Source: Cephalotus follicularis
Taxonomy: Eukaryota > Streptophyta > Magnoliopsida > Oxalidales > Cephalotaceae
Reading direction: 5' to 3'
Assembly: GCA_001972305.1 (NCBI GenBank)
Contig: BDDD01001623.1
Location: forward strand, 1-64,000
Length of the DNA: 64,000 nucleotides
Below, in pieces: positions 1 through 11,359 of this stretch; the first letter of the stretch is position 1, and each line of letters opens with the position of its first letter. The notes below the pieces were generated by a model, which worked only from the letters and a program-made list of their open reading frames with translations, ran no database searches and was not told where the DNA came from. The position numbers and the translations under genes were made by a program.

Positions 1-1197
1 CCGCCATGCAACTAGTGGTTCAAGCACAATCACATAGCAATTCATAGAGCAACCAATGAATTCAGGCAGTACAGTACAGTAAACAGTAGTGATCGATTTG
101 ATCCACATCAATCAGATTATTTCCAAAATGTTTACAAAAGTGACACATTTAAAAATAGGTATTTTCTATAGAAAATATCAGTAAGTAGTTTTGGTAGTGT
201 AAATCATTACCGGTTCGGTTGAAATTTCTTTATTTGGTCAATACATAATTTTGTACCCAAAATATCTTATTCCAAACACATGTATTTATTTCTAAAGTGT
301 TAAAACATCAGAAATTGAAATCAACACATAAACAGTGCACAATCAGGCAGTAAACAGTACATATGCAATGCATACATATGCTCAAATGCACCCAAACAGG
401 AATTGGGATCGTTTCGTGTCATCCGTTGAAGAAATCCTCAAACAGTAGCAAAGACGTCGACGTCTTCCCCAAAGACGTCGATGTCTTCCAGTCATGCGTC
501 AAAATCCAAGACTCAGTGTCGACTTGTTCTTCTACAGAAGAAACCTTAAACGATAGCGTATCATGGAAATAGCGTCGATGTCCAAATAAAAGGCGTCGAT
601 GCCTTTTTCAACAAAACCCAGGTAAGCAGCCTGAGTGTCGACGTCTTCCCAAGGACGTCGATCTCTCTCAGTAAGTGTCGAGGTAAAAATATAAGAGACG
701 TCGATGTAAATAAAAAGGAGTCGACGTTTTAGGGTCTGGATCCCCAAAAAGACAGTGTATTCACATAAAGGAGTCGACGTTATTCTAAAAGAAGTCGACG
801 TCATTTCCAACAGTGTCGTCTTCTACCTCACAACTTATCAAACAGTAACTTCAACAACCCACAATCATGCATATCAACGCCGAACTAAAGACGTCGACGT
901 CTTCCCCAAAGGCGTTGATGTCATTGTCCCCGATCGAGGTGCATGTGCATGCAGTTACGTGCAACGCTCTGTCACAAAGGAGTCGACGTCTTTCTAAATA
1001 AAGTCGACGTCTTTCCTCCACGACAGCGTCGTTTTAGCCCTTTTTACATCCTATAACACATAAAACTCAAGCTTCAACATAAGACAGATTGGAAAACATC
1101 ATCAAATTCGGAAAAACCATCGTCTTTATTAATTCCACAATTTTTAGGGGTACCAATACATTGTGAAATAATAATACATGGAAATCTCGGGCGTTAC
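1..1197 (-). mobile_element. L0: LTR fragment (Gypsy-like) cutting C1
   Basis: Read on the minus strand this sequence begins TGTAACGCCCGAGATTTCC at its right edge, the usual start of a plant Tekay-type LTR, and abuts Copia integrase sequence directly. The other end lies left of the window, so neither the target duplication nor whether this is a solo LTR or a full element can be told. The middle carries the densest GTCGAC box array in the window. Parts around 270-400 resemble the LTR of G1 near 46720-46830, so L0 probably belongs to a related family. No coding sequence is seen; short open frames in the array are by-products of the repeat. Confidence 0.7.
450..1035. repeat. GTCGAC box array in L0
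   Basis: About 18 short boxes built on GTCGAC are spread over some 580 bp at irregular spacing. The fullest form, AGACGTCGACGTCT, is a perfect 14-bp palindrome (near 457 and 889); others are half-degraded, mostly at the CpG. Many are followed by a pyrimidine run such as TTCCCC or TTTCC. The same core recurs in LTRs of unrelated families in this window. Confidence 0.85.
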
Positions 1198-1954
1198 ACT
1201 ATCTATTGTTAGCATACGTAGTGATCACGGCAAAGAATTTGAAAACCTTGGTTTTGAAACTTTTTGTAATGAACTAGGTATTCACCATAACTTCTCGGCT
1301 CCTAGAACTCCTCAACAAATTGGTGTTGTTGAAAGGAGGAATAGAACCCTAGAAGAAATGGGGAGAACCATGCTTTGTGAAAATAATTTGCCTAAATATC
1401 TTTGGGCGGAAGCCGTGAATACCGCATGCTATATAATAAATAGAGTTATGATTAGATCAATTTTAAAGAAAACCCCATATGAGCTTTTCAATGAAATAAA
1501 ACCAAGTGTTAGTCACTTGAGACCTTTTGGATGCAAAGTTTTCATTTTAAAGAATGGGAAAGATAATCTTGGAAAATTTGATGCCAAAAGTGATGAAGGA
1601 ATATTTCTAGGCTACTCTTTGAATTCTAAGGCTTATAGGGTGTTTAATAAAATAACTTTGATTATTGAAGAGTCAATTCATGTCTTATTTGAAGAATCTA
1701 ATAGTGCTGCGAGAAAAGGAGATGTTGTTGATGATGTAGGTATATTGGAGCAAATGGAAGACTTGGACATCAACAAGGAAGATGGTGAAGTTGACAAAGT
1801 TGAAGAAGAAGGAGGACATGAAGAAGAAATTCAACAAGTTCAAGTCACCAAGGAGCCAATAGCTAGAAGAGAAAGGGAGTACGTAAAGGACAACGAGGTA
1901 ATCGGTAATCCTACCGAGGGGGTAAGAACTCGTTCCGCTCTTAGGGAGTATTGA
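1198..1954 (+). pseudogene. C1 integrase remnant (Copia)
   Basis: The translated region carries RSDHGKEFEN, which holds the second catalytic Asp of the Copia integrase DDE triad, then ERRNRTLEEMGRTML with the catalytic Glu, then LWAEAVNTACYIINR and the conserved LRPFGCKVF segment. This is the core and C-terminal part; the zinc-binding N-terminus would lie left of L0. An acidic, low-complexity linker (about residues 185-235, rich in E, D, V) joins it to reverse transcriptase, as is usual in Copia polyproteins. Integrase inserts the element's cDNA into chromosomal DNA. Treated as a fossil. Confidence 0.85.
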
Positions 1955-2780
1955 GATAATGTAGCTTTTATTTCAAATATAGAACCCAAAAATGTTTTAG
2001 ATGCTTTAAATGATGATTGTTGGATTGTGGCTATGCAAGAGGAACTAAACCAATTTGATAAGAGTAATGTTTGGTCATTAGTTCCTAGGCCCAAAAATCA
2101 ATCCATCATTGGCACCAAAATGGATCTTTAGAAACAAAATGAAAATGGGTTAGTTATTCGGAATAAAGCTAGATTAGTTGCACAAGGTTATAGTCAAGAG
2201 GAAGGCATTGACTATGATGAAACCTTTGCTCCGGTAGCTAGATTAGAAGCTATTAGATTGTTAATGGCCTTTGCTTGTTTTAAAGGTTTTAAATTGCATC
2301 AAATGGATGTTAAAAGTGCATTTTTAAATGGGATTATAAATGAGGAGGTTTATGTTAAACAACCTCCGGGTTTTGAAAATGTGCATTTCCCCGATCATGT
2401 TTTTAAGCTTTCTAAAGCACTTTATGGTTTAAAGCAAGCACCAAAAGCTTGGTATGAAAGATTTTCAAAATTTCTCTTGGAAAATGATTTCAAAAGAGGT
2501 TTAGTGGATAAAACTCTTTTTGTTAAAACTAAATTTAATGATATTCTTATTGATCAAATTTATGTAGATGATATTATATTTGGTTCTACAAACGATTCTC
2601 TTTGTGTTGAGTTTGCTAACACTATGCAAGGTGAATTCGAAATGAGTATGATGGGGGAACTCAAGTATTTCCTTGGATTTCAAATCCAACAAGGAAATGA
2701 AGGGACTTTCGAACTCTTTCTCTCCAAGGAGAAACAAAATAGGTACAATTCTCATTGTAGCTCAGTTAAACTACATTTAG
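1955..2780 (+). pseudogene. C1 reverse transcriptase remnant (Copia)
   Basis: Recognisable segments in order are RLVAQGYSQEEGIDYDETF, HQMDVKSAFLNG with a catalytic Asp, YVKQPPGFE, LSKALYGLKQAPKAWYER, and the active-site box YVDD encoded at 2561-2572, followed by GELKYFLGFQI. These are the standard Ty1/Copia reverse transcriptase blocks, closest to Sirevirus. Most of the RNase H that normally follows is not recognisable. Treated as a fossil. Confidence 0.85.
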
Positions 2781-2789
2781 AGAAGTGGT

Positions 2790-3799
2790 TATCTAGGGAC
2801 GTTCTTGTTAGCAATCTTGCTATAGTGATGACTTGGTTAGAGACTATGGGTTGGTTTGAATATATTTGCTCATCTCACATCATTTATCCTATATTAGTTA
2901 AGATGTTTTATGCTAATCTAGAGACCTCTACCACTTGCATTACCAATTCATTTGTTTTAGGCACTCCTATTTCAATTACTCCCGACTTAGTTGCCGAAAT
3001 ATTAGGAATTCCTAATGAGGGAATTACTAATTTTCATGATATTGGAAGAACGGAGGCCTTAGGAATTTGTCTAGAACAACCTAATGTCAATCCACTTATG
3101 AATGTGACTAGTAGTCATTTGCCAATTGCCTCTAGGATCATTCTACTTCTCGTAACAAACACTTTTCTCCCAAAAGAAGGCTCGCACACCCTCCCTTCCG
3201 AGCGAGACCTTAAATTCGTCGCTTGTGTTAAAAACGGAACCCCAATTAACCTTCCCTATCTTATTGTCAACCACATTTTGTCTAGACCAAATCACACTCC
3301 ATATCCTATGCTTCTTAGTAGGATCATTTCGTTTATCCTTGCTTCACTTAACATAGGTTTTCCGGATGATGAGCAAAATATCAAACCTACCCATAAGCAA
3401 TTGGTGAACAAGGCAGGCCTTAGATTGTGTGGCATTGTTTTTGAGGATGGTGAGTGGGTCAAGATGCAAGGAAGAGGTAGAGAGCAAGCAAGAGAGCAAG
3501 TTCCTGTTAGGGCTGGGGATGATGATGAGGAGGAGGAGGACGATCCTCAACAGAATGAGGTGCGACCGAGTGCTGGCCCGAGCAGCAGCAGCAGCAGCAG
3601 CAGTAGACCCACCCTGGACTCACTTCTAGCCAGGATGGATCTTGCTCAGGCAGATATTGAGTATCTCAAGGGCCAAATGCACCAGTTCAGCGAAGGACAA
3701 GCCAATATCCTTCAAGGTCAAGCGGATCTCCGACAGGGACAAGCGGACATCATTCAAATGCTTCAAAACGCTTTCCCACAACACCCTCCTCCCTCTTGA
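2790..3799 (+). pseudogene. C1 envelope-like / plant transposon-domain reading frame
   Basis: About 330 codons stay open here in the frame that also holds the reverse transcriptase. The front part (WFEYICSSH, then VLGTPISITPDLVAEILGIP) resembles the domain found in plant retrotransposon ORFs annotated as envelope-like or putative plant transposon protein. The rear part turns acidic (DDDEEEEDD), then Ser-rich, then a predicted coiled coil with the repeated phrase GQA(N/D)-(I/L)-(L/R)QGQAD (about residues 480-505 of the open frame). Position after pol and before the polypurine cluster fits envelope-carrying Sireviruses. I see no clear signal peptide or transmembrane anchor, so a real envelope role is not shown. 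It could be a captured host domain. Confidence 0.6.
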
Positions 3800-4418
3800 G
3801 CTTACATTTGCATTATCACATTTTTGTATTTTTGAACTTTGCATTTGTAATATCTTTTAGTTTTTGAATCGTGTAAAAGACAATGTGGTTTATGTACCTT
3901 CAAGCTTTAAGTGTTTAATGTTAAAATGCGTTGATCTTTAATGTTTTGGGTTACATGAATGTGGTTTATGATTGAGGATTTATGTGTTGAATGCCAAAGT
4001 GCTTTAATGTTTAAATGCTTTGTGTTGGATGAATGTCATTTATACAAATGTCTCTTATTGCATTGCTATTATTGATAAAATTGTATATGTATGCATAAGT
4101 TGAGGGGGAGCTCTTCAATCCGTGCTATGATTGAGGGGGAGCTTCCGTCTCTCTTTTTGTTGTTTGACAAAAAGGGGGAGAGTTTTATATGCATTGCACA
4201 TTGCTTTGAGGTTGGGTTGCATAAATGAAGTTGAAGGGAATATATTGCATATTGATGAGATGACTTATAATCTTTCATTGAGCAAGTGTATTTTGTTATG
4301 ACAAATGCATTGGATATGCCTATATTGGTAAATTTGGACTTTGGAACTAAATTGGGTAATATTTGTCAAGATTTATGCAAAATATGCATGTTTTGTCAAT
4401 CATCAAAAAGGGGGAGAT
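3800..4418 (+). promoter_or_regulatory. C1 polypurine-tract cluster before the 3' LTR
   Basis: This noncoding stretch holds at least four G-rich purine tracts: GAGGGGGAG at about 4102 and 4133, AAAAAGGGGGAGAG near 4169, and the terminal AAAAAGGGGGAGAT at 4405-4418, directly before the LTR. Multiple polypurine tracts are a described Sirevirus trait; the terminal one primes plus-strand DNA synthesis. An 11-bp perfect inverted repeat flanks it: AATCATCAAAA at 4398-4408 and TTTTGATGATT at 4462-4472, inside the LTR. The rest is A/T-rich with no gene. Confidence 0.8.
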
Positions 4419-5746
4419 TGTTGGCCTTTGCCACCACGATTAATTACGTTTACATATGTTATTTTGATGATTAACAAACATAAATTACTTGTATGCATAA
4501 TTCTTTAAGTTATAACTTCATATACTCACTTGATTTTATGTCCAAAGTTGTGCCAAGAACTTTTATGCAGAAACAGGTCAACACAGCCGACTGGAATGAA
4601 ATCCAGTCGACTGCCAAGGTTAGGAGTCGACTTCTAGAGGTTATGTAGTCGACTGTTTCTTCAACCAAACTCAGAATCTGCAGGAACGCCAATCCAGTCG
4701 ACTGCCACAGGGGTCCAGTCGACTGCCAGGCAAAACCAATCGACTGTCACAGGGCATAAGTCGACTGCCATGGGTACAAATTCAGGCAGAAGCTTCTGTA
4801 ACATTTTACACCCAATCCAGCCGACTGAAGCAGGGGACCAGTCGACTATCAGGGGGTCCAGTCGACTGCCAGGGAATCCAGCCGAGTGTCATCAATTGTG
4901 CAAAATCATACAGTAGGTTCTGTAACTTCTTTTTTGGCCTCAACAGCCGACTGGAACAGAGCATCCAGTCGACTGCCAAGCACACCGGTCGACTGCCTAG
5001 AGGATCCAGTCAACTGCCGCACTACCAACGGCTATATTCAAATATACGCGCCATCAATCCAGTCGACTACCGTCCAAATCCAGCCGACTGGATTTGTATC
5101 AGACAATTAAAAATGAATCCGTTGGAGGCTCAACTATAAGAGGAAAATTAGAGCTCTTACACAAATGATCAAGCATTCAAGTTCCATATTCTCTCAAGCT
5201 ATCTCAAGTACAATACCAAGCTCTCACACAATCAAAAGATATCAAATTCAAAGCAATCCTACACATTACAAAGCTCACATTTTACATTCCACATTTACTA
5301 GAAGCTTTGTTTAAAGTTGTGCTTCATTGTAAACAAATTCACTACGAATTTGTAATCATTCAAGCACTTATTTCACTCATACAATATAGGTTGTCTCTTG
5401 TATTGCTCGGTTGGAGCAAAGTTGTAATTCGCTTGGTTGGAGCGAAAGTTGTTGGAGCTCGGTTGGAGTTTCAAGCCCGGTTTGGGGCATACCTAGTGAA
5501 ATACTCAAGGGGAGGCCTTGGGGAGTGGACGTAGGCGGTTTGCCGAACCACTATATATCCGTTTGCAATTCTCTAAACCCTACACTCTTTACATTTCCAC
5601 AATTGTGTGTTTGTGTTAATTGAATTATTTTGTTGTATTTTTGCTAGTAATTTTTATAAGTCTATTCACCCCCCCTCTAGACTTCCTACAGTTTCCTAAA
5701 CCAAGTTTGATCCAAGTATCGGTCGCTCTCCGACCTTATCCCAACA
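4419..5746 (+). repeat. C1 3' LTR
   Basis: The LTR starts TGTTGGCCTTTGCCACC just after the polypurine tract and ends CCTTATCCCAACA, giving TGTTGG...CCAACA ends and 1328 bp. It holds the palindromic box array (4578-5095), then a TATA-like CTATAAGAG at 5133-5141 about 40 bp downstream of the last box, then a leader and the CCCCCCCTCTAGACTTCC C-rich segment near 5672. No gene. Confidence 0.9.
4578..5095 (+). repeat. CAGTCGACTG box array in C1 LTR
   Basis: Around 18 copies of CAGTCGACTG (a perfect 10-bp palindrome) or near forms such as CAGCCGACTG lie upstream of the TATA-like site, often followed by CCA or CCAGG. Sireviruses are known to carry symmetric, CpG-rich repeated boxes just upstream of the LTR promoter, reported with a CGG-CCG core. 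Here the core is GTCGAC, so this looks like a variant of that known feature. A promoter role is inferred from position only. Confidence 0.85.
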
Positions 5747-8020
5747 GATGGGTGATCTACATTTCCGTCCATACAAAGCTTCGTACGAGTCTATACCAAT
5801 GCTCGCGTGATAACTAGTAATGTATAGAAACTCTATCAAGGGAATATGATCCTCCCAAGTACCAGTGAAATCAATAACACAGGCTCAAAGCATATCCTCC
5901 AATGTCTGGCTAGTACGCTCTAACTGTTTGTCTATCTATGGATGAAAAGCTGTGCTAAAATTCAGCTTCGTTCCAAAAGTTATCTCAAACCTCTTCCAGA
6001 AGTTGGAAGTAAAGATCAAATCTCGATCACATACAATACTCATGGGAACACCATGCAATCTCACAATTTCCTTTATATACAGCCAAGCCAACTTGCTCGT
6101 TGAATCTGTAATGTGTGTAGGCAAAAAGTGTGATGATTTCATGAGTCTATCAACGATAACCCACACCGCATTATGACGATTCAGAGTCAACGGAAAACCA
6201 GAAACAAAATCCATACTCACTTGTTCCCATTTCCACTCTGCCACTGGCAATGATTACAACAATCTTGTCGGTCTTTGGTGTTCGGCCTTGACCATCTACA
6301 AAGTCAAGCACTTAGCAACATAATCAACGAGCTCACGCTTCATACCGGGCCACCAATAATTCCGCTTCATGTCCTGATACATCTTTGTACTACCAGGATG
6401 AATACTATACTGAGATTTATGAGCCTCTTAAAGCAGCTCACCCTTCAAACCATCATTATTCGGAAGACACACCCGTCCTCGAAACCTCAGTGTACCATCA
6501 GAATGTAACCAGAAAACAGGCTTTGACTCCAAATCCTCTTGGATTTTCTGTAATTCAGGATCATACATCTGAGCATTCTTTAACTCATCAAGCAATGCTG
6601 GATGAGCCCAAAGGCTAGCAACAAAAATCCCAGGTGATCGTGCAAATGGAGTTCATTTTTTGAAAATCTTCTAACATCCTCTATTGGGACACCATCGTAC
6701 TAGCTATCATAGCCTTATGACTTAAAGCATTAGCAAAAACATTTGCTTTTCCATGATGGTACTGGATACTACAATCATAGTCGTTGAAGAAGTCAACCCA
6801 TCTATGTTGCCTCATATTCAGCTCATCTTGGCAAAATAGGTATTTCAAACTCTTGTGATCGGTAAATATTACAAACTGTGCTTCATACAAATAGTGCCTC
6901 CATTTCTGAAGAGCAAACACAATAGCAGCCAATGCAATATCATGTGTTGGGTAATTCTCTTCATAAGGTTTCAGCTTCCTCAAAGCATAAGCAATCACCC
7001 TACCACGTTAGCAAAATCTTCATTATCATCGGGAAATGCCAAGATGGGAGCAGAAATCAACCGATCATTCAACTCTCAGAAACTAGCCTTGCAGTCCCCA
7101 TCCCAAATAAAAAAAAAGTATTCTTTTGGGTCAACTGTATCAATGGTGTGACTATTCTCAAAAAATTCTGGATGAATCTCCGATAATAACCCAGCAATCC
7201 AAGAAAACTACGCACCTCTGTCACATTCTTCTGTTGTGGCCAATCTCGGATGAGCTCAGTCTTCGACGGATCCACCACCAAACCTTCTCCAGAAACTATG
7301 TGACCCAGAAAGATCACATGATTAAGCCAAAATTCACACTTACCGAAATTGGCATACAAGCACTGTTCTCTAAGAATCTGCAAAACTACTCGCAGATGGT
7401 ACGTATGTTCCTCCTCATTCTTCGAATATATCAGTATATCATCAATGAATACCACCACAAACTGATCCAAGTATGGTCAAAACACATCGTTCATCAATGC
7501 CATGAACGTTGTCGGTGCATTGGTAACACCAAACGGCATCACCAAAAACTCATCGTGACCATACCGTGTTCGAAAAGCAGTCTTTTTGATATCTCATTCC
7601 CGTGATATCCCGATCTCAAATTGAGTTTAGAGAATACCCTCGACCCTTGTAATTGATCAAACAATTCTTCAATGTGTGGAAGAGGATACTTGTTCTTAAT
7701 CGTTGCTTTGTTCAGCATCCGGTAATCAATGAAAAGTCTCATCGACCCATCTTTCTTCTTCACAAACAATACTGGTGCTCCCCACAGGGAAACACTGGGT
7801 CGAACAAAACCTTTATCGATCAAGTCTTGCAATTGTAACTTCAACTCTCTCAATTCTGCAGGAACCATTCTGTACGGTGCCTTAGAAATAGGAGTTGTAC
7901 CAGGTACAAGGTCAATGACAAACTCCATATTTCTTTTTGGCGGCAACGATATCAAATCTGTAGGAAACACATCAGAAAACTCATTCACAACAGAAATTTC
8001 CTCAAGACTCAATCCTTTCT
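5747..8020 (-). pseudogene. G1 pol remnant: reverse transcriptase, RNase H, integrase
   Basis: On the minus strand, from 8020 downward, come the protease-RT linker ([24 protein letters not shown]), the RT palm ([10 protein letters not shown]), the RT active site FIDDILIY (about 7425-7450), the RNase H region ([29 protein letters not shown]) and the integrase core starting VAEWKWEQVSMDF with its first catalytic Asp (about 6240), ending at SYEALYGRKCRSP where C1 is inserted. This is the Ty3/Gypsy order. The frame is broken at several points. Treated as a fossil. Confidence 0.88.
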
Positions 8021-9179
8021 TGTAATTCCCCGGATATAAATGAAGATATATATATATATGAAAAAAAACAAAAAAAAAGGAGAAGACACCAGACGTTAAA
8101 ACGCTTGGTGCGTCAAAAGAAGAAAAGAGAGACAAGAGAATGAGAGCGGGAGACTACAGAGAGAGTGAGAGACAGAGGGACGGAGAGCGCGCCGGAGAAG
8201 ACGACACCGAGCAAAGAGCTCGATGGCCGCAAGCGTGCGGCACAGGTCCAAGTAACCTCTCTCCTATTCTGTTTTCTTTTCTTCCTTTCTCCCTGACGCT
8301 TTGCGTCACTGTCGCACTTCCACAACTGATTCTGTCAGGGGTAAAGGGCCGATCTTTGTCTAGAAGATTAGCTCTTCCCCTTTTGGTGGTCGTTGAGGCG
8401 TATTTCGGTCAAAATCGGCTGGGAATAGTTCATTGAGTCAACCCAGCGAGTTTGACTCGCTGCCTGCTGTGATCGCCGGTTCCTTGGTCAGTCACGGCGA
8501 GTCTCTGGCAGTGATGCATAGAGCTAATCATTGTGTGGCGATTTCGGGTGGTGACTGAAGTTGTTGTTGACTGGCGAGTTGACTCAGTGAGTCGAACTCA
8601 CTGCCAGCTGTGACAACACGTTTCATGGCAGTTCCTTAGCAGATATGGATAGATCAGTCAATTTGGAGTCTGTTTATGGGTGTCGCCGGAGCTGGGTGAG
8701 TTGGCCAGAATCTGGCCGGAGCTTCGGTGACGACAGTGTTGATTCCTGTGCGTGGAGCATAACGGGAACTTGTTGTATATGCAATGTGAAAGAAGTGATC
8801 AAGGATAGGAGATTTCCAAGAGATGTTGATTCGATAGCCGGTTCAAGTATTGAGGAGCTGACGGTTCATCAATTCTTCTACAGAATCCCTTGAAGAGCAA
8901 TCTCAACTGTTGTTACTGCTTCAACAGGCAGGTTATACTACTTGTACGGCATTAATGCATTTATATGAATTGTGTGAATTGTTACTATGTTACTGTTACT
9001 GCGTGTTGATTGACTGTTGTTATACTGTTATTGAAACTGCCACTATTTACTGGTTATCGCACCGATTGGGAACTGGGTGTAGATATATAAACTGTTTTTA
9101 CTGAAATTGAAACAGATTTCATGGATTTCGGACGTAGTTCCATTCATTTGCGAACTGCTTTGCAAACTGTTCTTTCTGA

Positions 9180-9330
9180 TGAAGCCGTCGACACTTTACT
9201 ACTTTCAAAACTGACCCGTCGACGCTTTCACGACTTCAAACTGAGTAGTCGATGTTTTAAACTTATGTTTTAAACTGAATAGTCGACACTTTACGTTTTT
9301 AAACTAAACTAGTCGACGCTTAGTGCCTTG
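9180..9330 (+). repeat. GTCGAC boxes in Gp 5' LTR
   Basis: Five or six boxes such as GCCGTCGACACTTTAC, CCCGTCGACGCTTTCAC and TAGTCGACACTTTAC, spaced 25-45 bp, separated by AAACTGA-type linkers. The matching group in the 3' LTR lies at about 35260-35415 and is more decayed. Confidence 0.75.
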
Positions 9331-9611
9331 TTTTGCGAAATGGCACTGTTTCTCACTGTTTTCAAATTCAAACTGTTTCTTCTTAAAATTGATTCCATAG
9401 GAAGCCTCCCTAAGGCCTTGTATCCTATGTGAATCATCTTTTAACACTGTTAAAGCTTTGACTCAAGTTTTCTAAGTGATTCCTAAAGAAAGTGCAACAA
9501 AAGAGTTTTATACAAACAACTTTCAAGAATGGTTAGGATAGCTTCTTTGGGACCTCTGGACGCGGATGATCTCATTGGACTTCCTCTCCATTGTTTTACA
9601 AACTTTATAGG

Positions 9612-9713
9612 GACAAACAAACTGCTACTGTTACTGAAACTGTTACTGTTACTAAAACTGTTACTGTTACTGAACTGTTACTAAAATTGTACTGAAAAAC
9701 TGTTTTATAACTG
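9612..9713 (+). repeat. ACTGTT simple-repeat run
   Basis: The unit CTGTTA or ACTGAAACTGTT is repeated about ten times. A second run lies at 10300-10495 in the same LTR, and counterparts in the 3' LTR are at about 35725-35815 and 36410-36600. Low-complexity sequence typical of long Gypsy LTRs. Confidence 0.75.
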
Positions 9714-9919
9714 TTTTGACGGATGTGGATCCTATGTGATCCTTTCTATTAGGTCCCTATCATTTTATGGTAATACGGTTACGGACTACGTGTACGGTAC
9801 ATTTATGATTGAGGGTTTACTATTGTTTGAGACCATGAGATAACCCATCCATGATCTTCGTTTACGTCGTGATGATTGTGGGTGTTAAATCACATCATCA
9901 CTGGAGGTTACTGGCACCT

Positions 9920-10058
9920 ACGGGTTATGACCGTTTTTCTAGAATAACATTATACTACAGATTATGACCGTTTTACGGCATAATATTAATTATGGGTTAG
10001 GACCGTTTTTACGGCCTAACATTTTATTACGGGCTATGACCGTTTTTACGGCTTAGCA
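9920..10058 (+). repeat. Four tandem hairpin units in Gp 5' LTR
   Basis: Four roughly 40-bp units each hold a near-palindrome of the type TTATGACCGTTTTTACGGCATAA read as arms ATG-CCGT and ACGG-CAT around a T run. The same four units are in the 3' LTR at 36022-36160. The arms vary between units (TTATG/CATAA, TTAGG/CCTAA, CTATG/CTTAG), with pairing mostly kept. Confidence 0.75.
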
Positions 10059-11359
10059 ATGATGTGATCAGTGTTCTCTCTTCCCCACTCAGCTACGACC
10101 CCAAAAGGGTGGGTAGTCGGTGGCAGTACTATCTCGGGCCGGAGAGGTAGAGAAGTACTAGACCTCGCGGATTGTTTGTCCCTGTTTTGATTACTGATTG
10201 TTTACGGAGTGTCTGCAGGTCTATGGCCTTGGATGTGATTAGGACTAGCTAGATATACCCCGCTTAGGGACGGTTGGTAAATCGAAGCTGTTCGCAACTG
10301 TACACTGATATACTGCACTGTTACCGTTACTGCCACTGCCACTGTTACGGTACACTGTTATTGTTCACAGTTCACTGGGCACTGTACTGCTACTGTCATT
10401 GTCACTATACTATTACTGTACTGCCACTGTACAGTTACATTGCATACTGTTACACTGTCACACTACTGTACTGATACATACATGGCATACATTGTTATAC
10501 TGTTTCACACACAACATATAGTATACCCTACACGACCACGTGTCGCTGACCCATTTCATTTCATTGTAATGGAATGGGTCAGGCCCAGGTGATGGATCAC
10601 AATGAAATGGATTGAGATGGATGGATACTTAAGCTGGATCTTGGATAGTAGTGGTGTTGGGATTATGTTGTTACTGTGTATGGTTTCATTATTATCATGT
10701 TATGGATTTACTTATATGAATTGTATTAAATGAGACAGGCTGAGACGGGTGGGTTCTCGGTAGCATATTTTTGTTTGCCATATTGTATATGATCTTTCTT
10801 ATGGTAATGGATATGGGCTTCTTTATATGAGTTGTAAAAAGGTCCTTGAGTTATAAATGAACTGTATGGGTTTATAAGACATGTTATGTATAAGAGACAA
10901 ATCTAAAGATGTATAAGAGATGTTTTATTTCAATTATCGTCCTGCCGACATGTGGCAGTGCTTATGATATATGTGTTGATGTATTAGACAAGGACAAGTC
11001 CATTATTTGAGTGGTTATAATGATATAGTTCTTAGTAAGATGTGATTGTTGAGGGCTGAGCCGATATTTGTATATAAACTGTTGATTACTCTTTCGGGAG
11101 TGTGGATATATAAACTGAGTTTTCTTTACAAGGGGTTAAGTCTGATAAACGAATACTTCATGCCCGATTTTCGGGAGATTTTAAGAGTTAGTTTTTATTC
11201 GATTTAATTATTCCGTTGATGTTATATGACTTTGATTTAAAGTTTATATATATATATATATATAGCACTTGGAGTATGACATATGATATGAATGACTGAA
11301 CGAATGGTATCTCACGCGTCGGATCGTGGGGTTTTACTCTCACGGTTCGAGGCGTGACA

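Larger units (their letters stand above)
1198..5746 (+). mobile_element. C1: Sirevirus-type Copia, 5' part missing from window
   Basis: Order on the plus strand is integrase, reverse transcriptase, an envelope-like reading frame, a noncoding tail with several GGGGGAG tracts, then the 3' LTR. The Copia order (integrase before reverse transcriptase), an extra frame after pol and clustered polypurine tracts are marks of the Sirevirus (SIRE) group. It entered the integrase of G1: at 5747 G1's SYEALYGRKCRSP coding sequence resumes. The 5' half is separated by L0 and lies left of the window, so its target duplication cannot be verified. The element is broken, with several breaks in pol. Confidence 0.85.
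8021..11359 (+). repeat. Gp 5' LTR
   Basis: The LTR is 3339 bp, starting TGTAATTCCCCGGATA and ending GAGGCGTGACA. From left to right it contains a GA-rich segment (8110-8220), a GAGTT/GACTC-rich segment with CTGCC (8430-8640), a GTCGAC box group (9180-9330), ACTGTT runs, a set of hairpin repeats (9920-10058) and a short TA run (11245-11266). A TATATAAAC site at 9085-9095 is a possible promoter. The LTR shares its end and many internal blocks with G2's LTR, in opposite orientation. Open frames within it are not supported as genes. Confidence 0.92.

Noticed and set aside
363-997. Open frames giving DVDVFPK-type repeat peptides
   Set aside because: They are translations of the GTCGAC array; no homology to proteins, and they run in both strands.
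4578-5095. CRISPR-like array of short repeats
   Set aside because: Repeats are 10-12 bp palindromes at irregular spacing within a plant LTR; no cas genes and no unique spacers of constant length.
8140-8900. Possible small host genes in the Gp 5' LTR
   Set aside because: Same sequence recurs in the 3' LTR, GA-rich and without conserved frame between the two copies.
11245-11266. TA run as an origin or matrix site
   Set aside because: Plain TA microsatellite, also in the 3' LTR; no support for a function.
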